A DNA stretch of 14,135 nt from Epsilonproteobacteria bacterium UBA4036 (GTDB lineage Bacteria; Campylobacterota; Campylobacteria; Campylobacterales; Arcobacteraceae), in NCBI GenBank assembly GCA_002382325.1, contig DGAG01000010.1:262729-276863 (forward strand), in the 5' to 3' direction. How positions within the stretch are numbered: the stretch's first letter is position 1; every line of letters starts with the position of its first letter. The notes under the pieces are model-generated. The model worked only from the letters and a program-made list of their open reading frames with translations. It ran no database searches and had not been told where the DNA came from. Shown here one piece after another: positions 1 through 6,722 of the stretch. The position numbers were made by a program, and so were the translations under genes.

Positions 1-21
1 ACCATTCACCATTCACCACTC
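1..21. repeat. Short heptamer tandem repeat at the window edge
   Basis: Two exact copies of the 7-mer ACCATTC are followed by a one-mismatch third copy, ACCACTC. The third copy runs into the stop codon of the DUF445 gene (minus-strand TGA at 20-22). The array touches the left edge, so its true length is unknown. By type it is a simple-sequence intergenic repeat; no function is claimed. Confidence 0.6.
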
Positions 22-727
22 ACTCAACAAAACTTGCAACCACTCCAATGAGTCCACCAAACACAGCACCCCAAACAACCAGCCAACCCAAATGCTCTTT
101 TATCATTTTTTGTACGATTTCTTTGACCATTTTAGGGGTAAGTTCTTCGAGTCTTTTATTGACAATCGAACTGACTTTTTCATAAATATCATCACTGACA
201 TTTGAAGCACCTAAACTTTCATGCAGTGCTTGTTGAAATGACTCATTTTTTGAAATTTGCACAATAGAAGTTTGAAGTTTAGTGATAAAAGGCTCTTTTA
301 ATGGTTCAAGGGCTTTTTCACCTCCAAACATACCTAACATCCCTCCAAAAGGCGATTCTAGTACAGCTGTTTTGAGTGATTCAAAAGCGGGTGTGAAATC
401 GGTTTTTTCCAAAATAGGTGTAAGATTAAACTGTGATTTATTCGATGTTACTTCTTCTTCAAAAAATCGTTGCAGATTTTCTTTGGTGAAAAATTCATTC
501 ATCATTAAGCTGTGAATTCCTTGTTTAAACTGTGAAAATCGGTTTTCAACCACACCACTTCCATATAAAAAAGGTACCTTTTCAAACAGCATATGTACGG
601 CAATAGCATTGGTCATTGCCCCACTTAATGCAAATAAACCCACCATATACAACAACTCATTTTCAAGTAAAAATCCTGCGATTGCAACTGTTAATGCCAA
701 TGAATTTGAAAGCACTGATTTGTTCAT
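20..727 (-). CDS. DUF445 family membrane protein
   Basis: This 235-residue protein belongs to the DUF445 (YheB/YjiN-like) family, whose biochemical role is not established. Two hydrophobic stretches lie at about residues 8-21 and 24-47, the second containing the family signature GAMTNAIAVHMLF (36-48), close to the usual GxxTNxIAVxMLF. The middle, about 60-205, is soluble and helical, and a last membrane helix near 214-233 ends with the glycine-rich pattern typical of the family. The protein is thus anchored at both ends. The ATG at 727 is preceded by AAGGTG (CACCTT on the plus strand at 732-737) at good spacing. The gene is transcribed away from the olsF-like gene, and a heptamer repeat follows its stop. 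Family assignment is solid; function is unknown. Confidence 0.85.
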   Translation of the reverse strand: MNKSVLSNSLALTVAIAGFLLENELLYMVGLFALSGAMTNAIAVHMLFEKVPFLYGSGVVENRFSQFKQGIHSLMMNEFFTKENLQRFFEEEVTSNKSQFNLTPILEKTDFTPAFESLKTAVLESPFGGMLGMFGGEKALEPLKEPFITKLQTSIVQISKNESFQQALHESLGASNVSDDIYEKVSSIVNKRLEELTPKMVKEIVQKMIKEHLGWLVVWGAVFGGLIGVVASFVE

Positions 728-751
728 GGTTCACCTTGTTTATTTTTTAGA

Positions 752-764
752 AGTGTAACACACT
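752..764. promoter_or_regulatory. Dyad AGTGT-AAC-ACACT in the divergent intergenic region
   Basis: A perfect 5-bp inverted repeat with a 3-base centre lies between the divergent DUF445 and olsF-like genes. The 7-mer AAGTGTA at its left edge (751-757) recurs in the same orientation at 795-801, 44 bases away, about four helical turns. This arrangement would suit an operator shared by both promoters. No regulator is identified, and a short AT-rich dyad can arise by chance. Confidence 0.25.
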
Positions 765-835
765 CCCTTTTAACAAGTAATTATTTTGTAATCAAAGTGT
801 ACTACTATTTTGCAAATACCTAAGGATTTAACCCT

Positions 836-2563
836 ATGATTGATGTTGAAAAAGAGATTTTAAAAAAGTTCCCCAATTTAGAAAAAAACAGTTCGGCGTT
901 GAAAAAATCGCTGCTTAAAATTGCTAAAAAGATTGTGCATGAAGATACCATTAATACCTTTATCAAAGAGAACTCTCATTTAAAAGGCTTTGAGTTTATT
1001 GATGCGGTGTTAGAGTATTTTGATTTTGATTATATTGTATCAAGTAATGATATTGAAAATATTCCTTCAACAGGAAAAGTTATTATTATTGCCAATCATC
1101 CTTTAGGGGGTTTGGACGCGTTATGTTTACTTAAACTTATTGGACAAATACGTAAAGACGTTAAAATCATTGCCAACGATTTTTTAGCTGGATTCGATGC
1201 GTTAAAATCGCTTTTTATTCCCATTGATAACTTTAAAAACAAACAAGCCAAAAATGATATTAAAACCATTTATGAAGCATTGAACAACGAAGAAGCGTTG
1301 ATTATCTTTCCCGCAGGTGAAGTGAGTCGAGCGAGTGTGAAAGGAATCAAAGACCCTGCTTGGAGCAAAGGATTTTTAAATTTTGCCATTAATTCCAATG
1401 CTCCCATTTTGCCCATTTTGATTGATGGAAAAAACTCAAAAACATTTTACACCATCTCTATTATTAACAAAACCTTTTCGACGATTCTTCTTTCCCATGA
1501 AATGTTTAACAAAAAATCAAAAAATCTGCACATTAAAATTGGTGAGATTATTCCCAATGAACATATTGTGCCTAAAGGATTGGACAAAAAATACGTTGTC
1601 AATTTATACAAAAAGCATTTGTATTCACTCAAAAAACCACATAAATCGTTTTTTGTTACCCAAAAAGCCATTTGCCTTGCACAAGACAGGCGTGCCATCA
1701 AAGAGGAGTTAAAAACCTCTCAACTGCTAGGAAAAACCAACGATGGCAAAAAGATTTATTTGTACGATTACAAAGACGACTCAATTGTCTTAAAAGAACT
1801 CGGACGTTTACGAGAAATCAGTTTTCGCAAAGTAGGAGAAGGGGTCAATAAAAAACGTGATACGGATAAATATGATATTTACTACCGTCATATTATTTTG
1901 TGGGACGAAGAAGAGCTTGAAATTGTAGGGGCGTATCGTATTGGTGAGAGTGATTTTATTTACAGCCATTTGGGTACAGAAGGATTTTATTCCAACAGCT
2001 TATTTAAATTCAATGAAGTGTTTGTCAAAAAATACCTGCCTAATTCCATCGAATTGGGACGCAGTTTTGTTCAACCTAAATATTGGGGCAGTCGCGCTTT
2101 GGACTATTTATGGTATGGCATTGGGGCATATTTAAAACAAAATCCTCATATTAAAACCATGTTTGGTCCAGTGAGTTTAAGTTCCACGTATCCTAAAACA
2201 GCCAAAGATTTGATTGTCTTTTATTATTCATACTATTTTAAAAGTCATGAAATACTTGTCACACCTACACAAGCTTTTCAATACAGCAATTCCATTGCCG
2301 ATATTCAAGATTTGTTCTCTTTAGACAACGCCAAAAAAGATTTTAAAAATCTCAAACTGGCATTGAGTAATATGCAAGTAACTGTTCCCACATTGTATAA
2401 ACAGTACAGTGATTTATGTGAAGAAGACGGTGTGAAGTTTTTAGGATTTAACATCGACAAAAATTTTTCCGATTGTTGTGATGGGTTCATAGTTGTTGAC
2501 ATTAATCGCATTAAAAATTCACAAAAAGAGCGTTATATTGAGAATAAAAAAGAGAAAAAATAG
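836..2563 (+). CDS. olsF: OlsF-type bifunctional acyltransferase (ornithine/aminolipid synthase)
   Basis: OlsF-type enzymes make phosphorus-free aminolipids such as ornithine lipid in one polypeptide: the C-terminal OlsB-like domain N-acylates the amino acid and the N-terminal PlsC/OlsA-like domain adds the second, ester-linked acyl chain. Here residues about 60-270 are the acyltransferase domain, with NHPLGGLD at 87-94 (catalytic His88, Asp94) and FPAGE at 158-162 as the acceptor-binding block. Residues about 300-555 are an OlsB/GNAT-like domain with ELGRS (406-410) followed by a Tyr/Trp-rich segment. At 575 residues the length fits the fusion family. The His-to-Asp spacing is one longer than the classical HX4D, as in the hemolysin-like acyltransferase subfamily. 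ATG 836 follows AAGGA at 822-826. It is the only plus-strand gene here. The amino-acid head group cannot be read from sequence; it might be glycine or lysine rather than ornithine. Confidence 0.72.
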   Translation: MIDVEKEILKKFPNLEKNSSALKKSLLKIAKKIVHEDTINTFIKENSHLKGFEFIDAVLEYFDFDYIVSSNDIENIPSTGKVIIIANHPLGGLDALCLLKLIGQIRKDVKIIANDFLAGFDALKSLFIPIDNFKNKQAKNDIKTIYEALNNEEALIIFPAGEVSRASVKGIKDPAWSKGFLNFAINSNAPILPILIDGKNSKTFYTISIINKTFSTILLSHEMFNKKSKNLHIKIGEIIPNEHIVPKGLDKKYVVNLYKKHLYSLKKPHKSFFVTQKAICLAQDRRAIKEELKTSQLLGKTNDGKKIYLYDYKDDSIVLKELGRLREISFRKVGEGVNKKRDTDKYDIYYRHIILWDEEELEIVGAYRIGESDFIYSHLGTEGFYSNSLFKFNEVFVKKYLPNSIELGRSFVQPKYWGSRALDYLWYGIGAYLKQNPHIKTMFGPVSLSSTYPKTAKDLIVFYYSYYFKSHEILVTPTQAFQYSNSIADIQDLFSLDNAKKDFKNLKLALSNMQVTVPTLYKQYSDLCEEDGVKFLGFNIDKNFSDCCDGFIVVDINRIKNSQKERYIENKKEKK

Positions 2564-2573
2564 TCTCTTTTTT
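2546..2573. terminator. Bidirectional A/T-stem terminator between convergent genes
   Basis: AAAAAAGAGA at 2546-2555 pairs perfectly with TCTCTTTTTT at 2564-2573, a 10-bp stem with an 8-base loop containing the olsF-like TAG stop. The outer six pairs are A/T, so each strand ends in a T run. It lies between the convergent olsF-like and kefB-like genes, whose stops are only 15 bases apart. Only two G-C pairs make the stem weak, but the placement is exactly right. Confidence 0.6.
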
Positions 2574-2578
2574 ATGGG

Positions 2579-4183
2579 TTAAATGGTGTAAGTCTCTTTA
2601 ACCAACGCTTTAGCAATCTCACTGTTTTGTACAATAATATGTTTTAAATGTAAGCCATCTAACGCCTCTTTTTCTTCACATTTAACCACTTTGACAATGG
2701 TTTTAATGTTTTTGGTTAAATCATCAATCACTTCACAAATCAAATGAAGTTTTTCGGGGTTATCAATGGCAACGATAATGGCTGAAGCGCGTTTGATTTT
2801 GACCGATTCTAAGATATGCTTATGTACGGCGTTACCAAAAACAATGGGCTCATTGTTTTTCTTTCCTTCTTCATAGTACTTAATATTGTTTTCAATAATA
2901 TAATACTCTTTGCCGTCTCTTTTAAGCTCATTGGCAACTTCATGCCCTAAGTTTCCATATCCTAAAACAATCACATGCCCTTTGGTGTCTTCATCGACTT
3001 GTAAGGTATTGCATACCATTAAACTGTCTTCAGGAATCAGTTTAGACGCCAAACCTGAAAGGTTTTTAAGCACAATGGGGGTTAAAATCATTGAAATAAC
3101 AATGGTGACAATCAACACTTGAGAATAAATGGGGTCAATAAGATGATTGCTTCGTGAAAGTTCTAAAATTGCCAGTGAAAACTCTCCAATTTGCACCAAA
3201 GATAATGCCGTTTTAAATGCCACTCGTTTGGTATCATCAATTCGAACAATGGTATAAATAATCAAATATTTCAACGTCACTAATACTGGCAATAAAATCA
3301 AAATAATTACAAAATACTGGGCAATAACCGTAAAGTTAATCTGCATTCCCACCGTGATAAAGAAAATCCCCAATAAAATATTTCTAAAGGGAGTTAAGTC
3401 GGCTTCTACTTGGTGCTTAAATTTCGTTTCCGCAATCATCATTCCTGCAACAAAAGCTCCCAAAGAGTAAGAAAAGCCAAAATAGTGTGCCAAATACGAG
3501 GCTCCTATTGCCATAAGTAAAACCGATGCCACAAAGAGTTCATCGGATTTTGATTGTGCGACATGCGTAAAAAAAGGCTCTAATAAATATCGTCCAAAAA
3601 TAAACAGCAGTGCAATGAGTGCAAAAGCAGCTAACGTCGTGTTTAAAACAACATCCCAAATGGAGTCATCGCCTTGCATGGAAAACGTTGAAATCATCAA
3701 CAAAATAGGAATCACTGCAATGTCTTGCATAATTAAAATCCCTAAAACTCTTCGTCCATACGGTTTGGTGATTTCTCGCGTTTCATTAAAGGTTTTTAAC
3801 ACAATGGCCGTAGAAGATAACGACAATGCTGCCCCAATAATAATTGAGGTTTGAAAATCAAATCCCAACGCATAATAACAAATTAAATAGACAAACACCG
3901 CTGTGACGACAATTTGCAATGATCCTGTTACAAACACCTCTTTTTTCATTCGCATTAATGAAGCAAAAGAGAACTCCAAGCCAATGGTAAACATTAAAAA
4001 GACAACCCCAAACTCGGCAATCTCTTTTAAATCGTGATTATTCACTGCATTGTGCAAATCAAACAAATACGCAATGATTGTACCCGTTACAATGTATCCA
4101 ATAATAGTAGGTAAATGAAATCGTTTTAATAATAAATTCACAATAATCGCAATTGAAATAGTTGCTACAATAATTCCTAACAT
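2579..4183 (-). CDS. KefB/KefC-type (CPA2) cation:proton antiporter with RCK domain
   Basis: This inner-membrane monovalent cation:proton antiporter belongs to the CPA2 family and probably exchanges K+ or Na+ for protons. Residues 1 to about 380 form the multi-helix Na_H_exchanger domain, with the family GLEF element at 68-71, the IMQDIAVIP helix at 151-159 (Gln153-Asp154) and the GAFVAGMMIAE segment at 242-252. A cytosolic TrkA-N/RCK domain follows from about 402 to 515, with the Rossmann motif GYGNLG at 408-413 and an acidic residue, Glu431, at the end of strand two, so nucleotide gating is likely. There is no TrkA-C domain, and the 534-residue length is that of the short form. It starts one base after the stop of the primase-helicase gene. 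Its AAGGA ribosome site (plus-strand TCCTT, 4194-4198) lies inside that gene, so the two should be co-expressed. The exact ion, and glutathione control as in true KefB/KefC, are not shown. Confidence 0.88.
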   Translation of the reverse strand: MLGIIVATISIAIIVNLLLKRFHLPTIIGYIVTGTIIAYLFDLHNAVNNHDLKEIAEFGVVFLMFTIGLEFSFASLMRMKKEVFVTGSLQIVVTAVFVYLICYYALGFDFQTSIIIGAALSLSSTAIVLKTFNETREITKPYGRRVLGILIMQDIAVIPILLMISTFSMQGDDSIWDVVLNTTLAAFALIALLFIFGRYLLEPFFTHVAQSKSDELFVASVLLMAIGASYLAHYFGFSYSLGAFVAGMMIAETKFKHQVEADLTPFRNILLGIFFITVGMQINFTVIAQYFVIILILLPVLVTLKYLIIYTIVRIDDTKRVAFKTALSLVQIGEFSLAILELSRSNHLIDPIYSQVLIVTIVISMILTPIVLKNLSGLASKLIPEDSLMVCNTLQVDEDTKGHVIVLGYGNLGHEVANELKRDGKEYYIIENNIKYYEEGKKNNEPIVFGNAVHKHILESVKIKRASAIIVAIDNPEKLHLICEVIDDLTKNIKTIVKVVKCEEKEALDGLHLKHIIVQNSEIAKALVKETYTI

Positions 4184-4184
4184 C

Positions 4185-6296
4185 TTATCTTATTCCTTGA
4201 TAGTGCATCTGTTTATATCCCTCTTTTCGTTTTTGATAAGCAGAATTTAACATGGCATTTTTACTGTCTATAAAATCAATGGCAAGACAATCTTGTCCAT
4301 TTCTGCCTATTCTACCTAAATATTGTATAAGTCTTCCATAATATGAAATAGGCGTGGCAAAAATTAGGGTATCTAAGTGTGGAAAATCGATACCCTCACC
4401 AAAAAATGAGGTCGTTGCCAAGATTAAACGTGACTTTTCAACCTTTTCCATATTGATTTTTTGCTCTTTTTTATTTAAATTGCCGTGCACACTTAAATAG
4501 TCCATTTTCTCTTGGTCAAGCAATTTTTCCAATTCACTGATGTGTTCTAAGCGATCCGTTAAAACTAAAATAGAGCGATGTTGGTGCAGTCGTATCTCTT
4601 GAATGATTTGTTGATTTCTTTTTTCATCGCTGCATATTTCATTGATCAGTGTGGCATAATTGTCTGCTGTTGATTGAAACTGTGTATAAACGGTTTTGAT
4701 TGTATTGCCATACCTTTTTTTGGGTTTAAACTCATACGCCACTTCCCCTAATTGCTGAAACAAAATGGGTTCTAAGCCATCTTTACGATTGGGAGTTGCA
4801 CTTAAGCCCAACACATATCTGCCACGAAAGTTTTTGATAATTTGTTCAAAGGTCACCGCAGGAATATGATGACACTCATCCACAATAACAAAAGAGTAGT
4901 TATGTATGAGTTCAGGCGTATTCTTTAAACTTTGCATCGTGGCAACATCAAGTTTTCCATTGAGTTTGTTTTTGCCTTTTCCCAAATAACCAATCTCTTT
5001 TTTAGGGAACATAAAATATTCACAAAATCGCTCAATCCATTGGTTGAGTAGCATATTTTTATTGACAATAACCAAAGTGGATGTTTGATGGATTTCCACC
5101 ATTTTTGCTCCAATAAGTGTTTTGCCAAATCCAGGAGGAGCCACACAAATACAACTGTCATATTTTCTGATATTTTCAATGGCTTTTTTTTGCTCTTCTC
5201 GTAAAGTAAACACTACTTTGGGGAAAATCTCACTTCTATAGGTTCGTTTATCTTCAATCTCATACTCAACCCCATTGGTTTTAAAAAGTGTTTGAACTTT
5301 TTGTAATACTCCACGAGGCAGTTTTAAAAAGCCCTCCTCTTCTTCAAACGATTTGATGATTTTAGGAATATTATACAAAGGCTTTCGCAACCCCAATAAA
5401 AGTTTGACTTGTGGATTATCAAATGAAGCATACGATTTAAGCAGTGCCAACAACGATTTTGACATATGTTGTGTGGCAATAAAAAGCCCATCATACAAAA
5501 ACATTTGCACAGTAAATGCAGGGAAAATCACGTCATTGTGTTTCAAAGAGACAGGGACATTTGAAGAATCAATAAGATGTTCAACTTCAATTCGCGATAT
5601 TTTGATGACACTCTTTAGATGTTTCCATTGATTTTCAATGGGTTTGAGATGAATGGCATCAACAAAGATGGTTTTGTGATTTTTTCGATACGTTAAAAAC
5701 AGAGGTAAAGGGATGGGTTTCCCTAAGTTGCTTAAATTAGCAAACGCTTGATTGGGAAAAATTTCACCGTGTACTTGGGCATTTTGTAAGATTTTTTCAC
5801 CCAATGCTTTGGCTTTTTTAGCTTCAATCAATGATGAGAAGAAAAGCCAAACATGATAATCATTAAAAGCCGTTAATTCATAATACCCATTAAGATGATA
5901 TCGGTTTAGACTCATTTGTAATTTAGCCGCATCGTCTTGAATAATTTTTAAAACCAAAAATTTACACACATTTGATTCTAAAATGGGATAAGTGGCTAAA
6001 CACTCTTTTCCTCTTAAGTGCGATTCGATGGCTTCATTATTTAAAGGCAGATAATCTTCTGCTTTAAAAGTTTGTGTAACAGGGAAAAAACGTTGTTGAG
6101 TTAAATCTTTGCTTTGCCATTTTTTAGCATATAGATCGGTACGTCCAATAAAAAGGGATTTAAACAATTCAATTTTTTCATCTTTGCTTAATTCATTTGA
6201 ATGGGTTTGAAGTGATTTTTGAAGAAGTTCAATCTCTTCTTCGAGTGCTTGTTTTTGCTGTAAAAGAGAGTTAAGTCGTTGTTCTAAACTGTTCAT
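4185..6296 (-). CDS. TOTE-type primase-helicase with degenerate primase domain, SF2 DECH helicase
   Basis: A 703-residue protein whose full length matches my memory of the primase-helicase of TOTE conflict systems. Residues 1-30 form a Leu/Gln/Glu coiled coil. Residues about 41-240 match the archaeo-eukaryotic primase (AEP) domain: LFKSLFIGRTDLYAKKW (44-60), YPIL (103-106), HVWLFF (148-153), FPNQ (180-183). A linker with NPQVKLLLGLRKP (294-306) and LPRG (326-329) follows. The SF2 helicase occupies about 360-680: Walker A APPGFGKT (386-393), DECHH (473-477), SATP (499-502), QYLGRIGR (658-665). All helicase motifs are intact, so ATP-driven strand separation or translocation is expected. The primase DxD position reads K-I-I (117-119), the glycine-rich stretch before His148 reads AFNDY, and the usual Cys-rich segment after residue 60 is absent, so polymerisation is unlikely. 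It follows the bactofilin stop by 5 bases with no clear ribosome site, which suggests coupled translation. No nuclease partner is nearby. The biological role is unknown. Confidence 0.85.
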   Translation of the reverse strand: MNSLEQRLNSLLQQKQALEEEIELLQKSLQTHSNELSKDEKIELFKSLFIGRTDLYAKKWQSKDLTQQRFFPVTQTFKAEDYLPLNNEAIESHLRGKECLATYPILESNVCKFLVLKIIQDDAAKLQMSLNRYHLNGYYELTAFNDYHVWLFFSSLIEAKKAKALGEKILQNAQVHGEIFPNQAFANLSNLGKPIPLPLFLTYRKNHKTIFVDAIHLKPIENQWKHLKSVIKISRIEVEHLIDSSNVPVSLKHNDVIFPAFTVQMFLYDGLFIATQHMSKSLLALLKSYASFDNPQVKLLLGLRKPLYNIPKIIKSFEEEEGFLKLPRGVLQKVQTLFKTNGVEYEIEDKRTYRSEIFPKVVFTLREEQKKAIENIRKYDSCICVAPPGFGKTLIGAKMVEIHQTSTLVIVNKNMLLNQWIERFCEYFMFPKKEIGYLGKGKNKLNGKLDVATMQSLKNTPELIHNYSFVIVDECHHIPAVTFEQIIKNFRGRYVLGLSATPNRKDGLEPILFQQLGEVAYEFKPKKRYGNTIKTVYTQFQSTADNYATLINEICSDEKRNQQIIQEIRLHQHRSILVLTDRLEHISELEKLLDQEKMDYLSVHGNLNKKEQKINMEKVEKSRLILATTSFFGEGIDFPHLDTLIFATPISYYGRLIQYLGRIGRNGQDCLAIDFIDSKNAMLNSAYQKRKEGYKQMHYQGIR

Positions 6297-6302
6297 ACTG
6301 AC

Positions 6303-6722
6303 TTACTGCTCGTTGGTTAGTTTGCCTTGAATACTCTCTTTTACATGGGCATATCGACCACTAAAGGTGTAGTTTTTAAGTTTGCCTTGCCCTTCAAACA
6401 AACCATTGGGTTCTATGCTTAAGTGGTTATATTTCAATTCACCTCGTACTTTTCCATTGGATAAAATGGCAATTTCATTGCAATCAATTTTTCCATCAAT
6501 ATAACCATTAACCGAAATACTTTGAGCTTCAATTTTTCCGTAAAATTCACCGGTTTTACCAATGACAACATATTTTGCCATAGAAATAACCCCTTCAAAC
6601 TTTCCATCAATGTGAATGGTTCCGTCAGTTTTTATTCCCCCAATAATATGAGTCCCACTGGGAATTACCGTAGCTCCAATTTGTTCATGTGACTGTTTAT
6701 CATTGCTACCAAAGATTCCCAT
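6303..6722 (-). CDS. ccmA: Bactofilin, CcmA-like cell-shape scaffold
   Basis: Bactofilins polymerise without nucleotide into a beta-helical cytoskeleton. In H. pylori, CcmA works with the Csd peptidases to build helical shape. This 139-residue protein has a short polar N-terminal tail (1-16), then a beta-helix core from about 17 to 120 made of regular Gly-rich, hydrophobic-alternating rungs (IIGGIKTDGTIHIDGKFEG and following), and a short charged tail. The start MGIF resembles MAIF of H. pylori CcmA. ATG 6722 is fixed by a strong AAAGGAG site (plus-strand 6729-6735) six bases upstream. The gene begins 58 bases inside the M23 peptidase gene, so the two are coupled. The peptidase-bactofilin pairing supports the CcmA assignment over a generic bactofilin. 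Confidence 0.9.
   Translation of the reverse strand: MGIFGSNDKQSHEQIGATVIPSGTHIIGGIKTDGTIHIDGKFEGVISMAKYVVIGKTGEFYGKIEAQSISVNGYIDGKIDCNEIAILSNGKVRGELKYNHLSIEPNGLFEGQGKLKNYTFSGRYAHVKESIQGKLTNEQ

Noticed and set aside
728..835. Specific -35/-10 promoters for the DUF445 and olsF-like genes
   Set aside because: Several weak matches exist (for example TACTAT at 803-808) but none has both elements at proper spacing, so no choice is justified.
1094..1117. Broken acyltransferase motif (HX5D instead of HX4D)
   Set aside because: HPxGGxD with five intervening residues is usual in the hemolysin-like acyltransferase subfamily, so it is a variant, not a loss.
5353..5631. Plus-strand open frame of 92 codons inside the helicase gene
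   Set aside because: It has no recognisable domain or ribosome site and lies antisense to a well-conserved protein; it is a shadow frame, like the other open frames opposite leuS, nhaD and kefB.
4185..6296. A complete TOTE or other defence island around the primase-helicase
   Set aside because: Neighbours are bactofilin and a KefB/KefC-type antiporter; there is no nuclease, HNH, kinase or regulatory NTPase gene in the window.
6665..6722. Frameshift or annotation error between the peptidase and bactofilin genes
   Set aside because: Both frames are open, the peptidase domain is already complete before the overlap, and the bactofilin start has a strong ribosome site.
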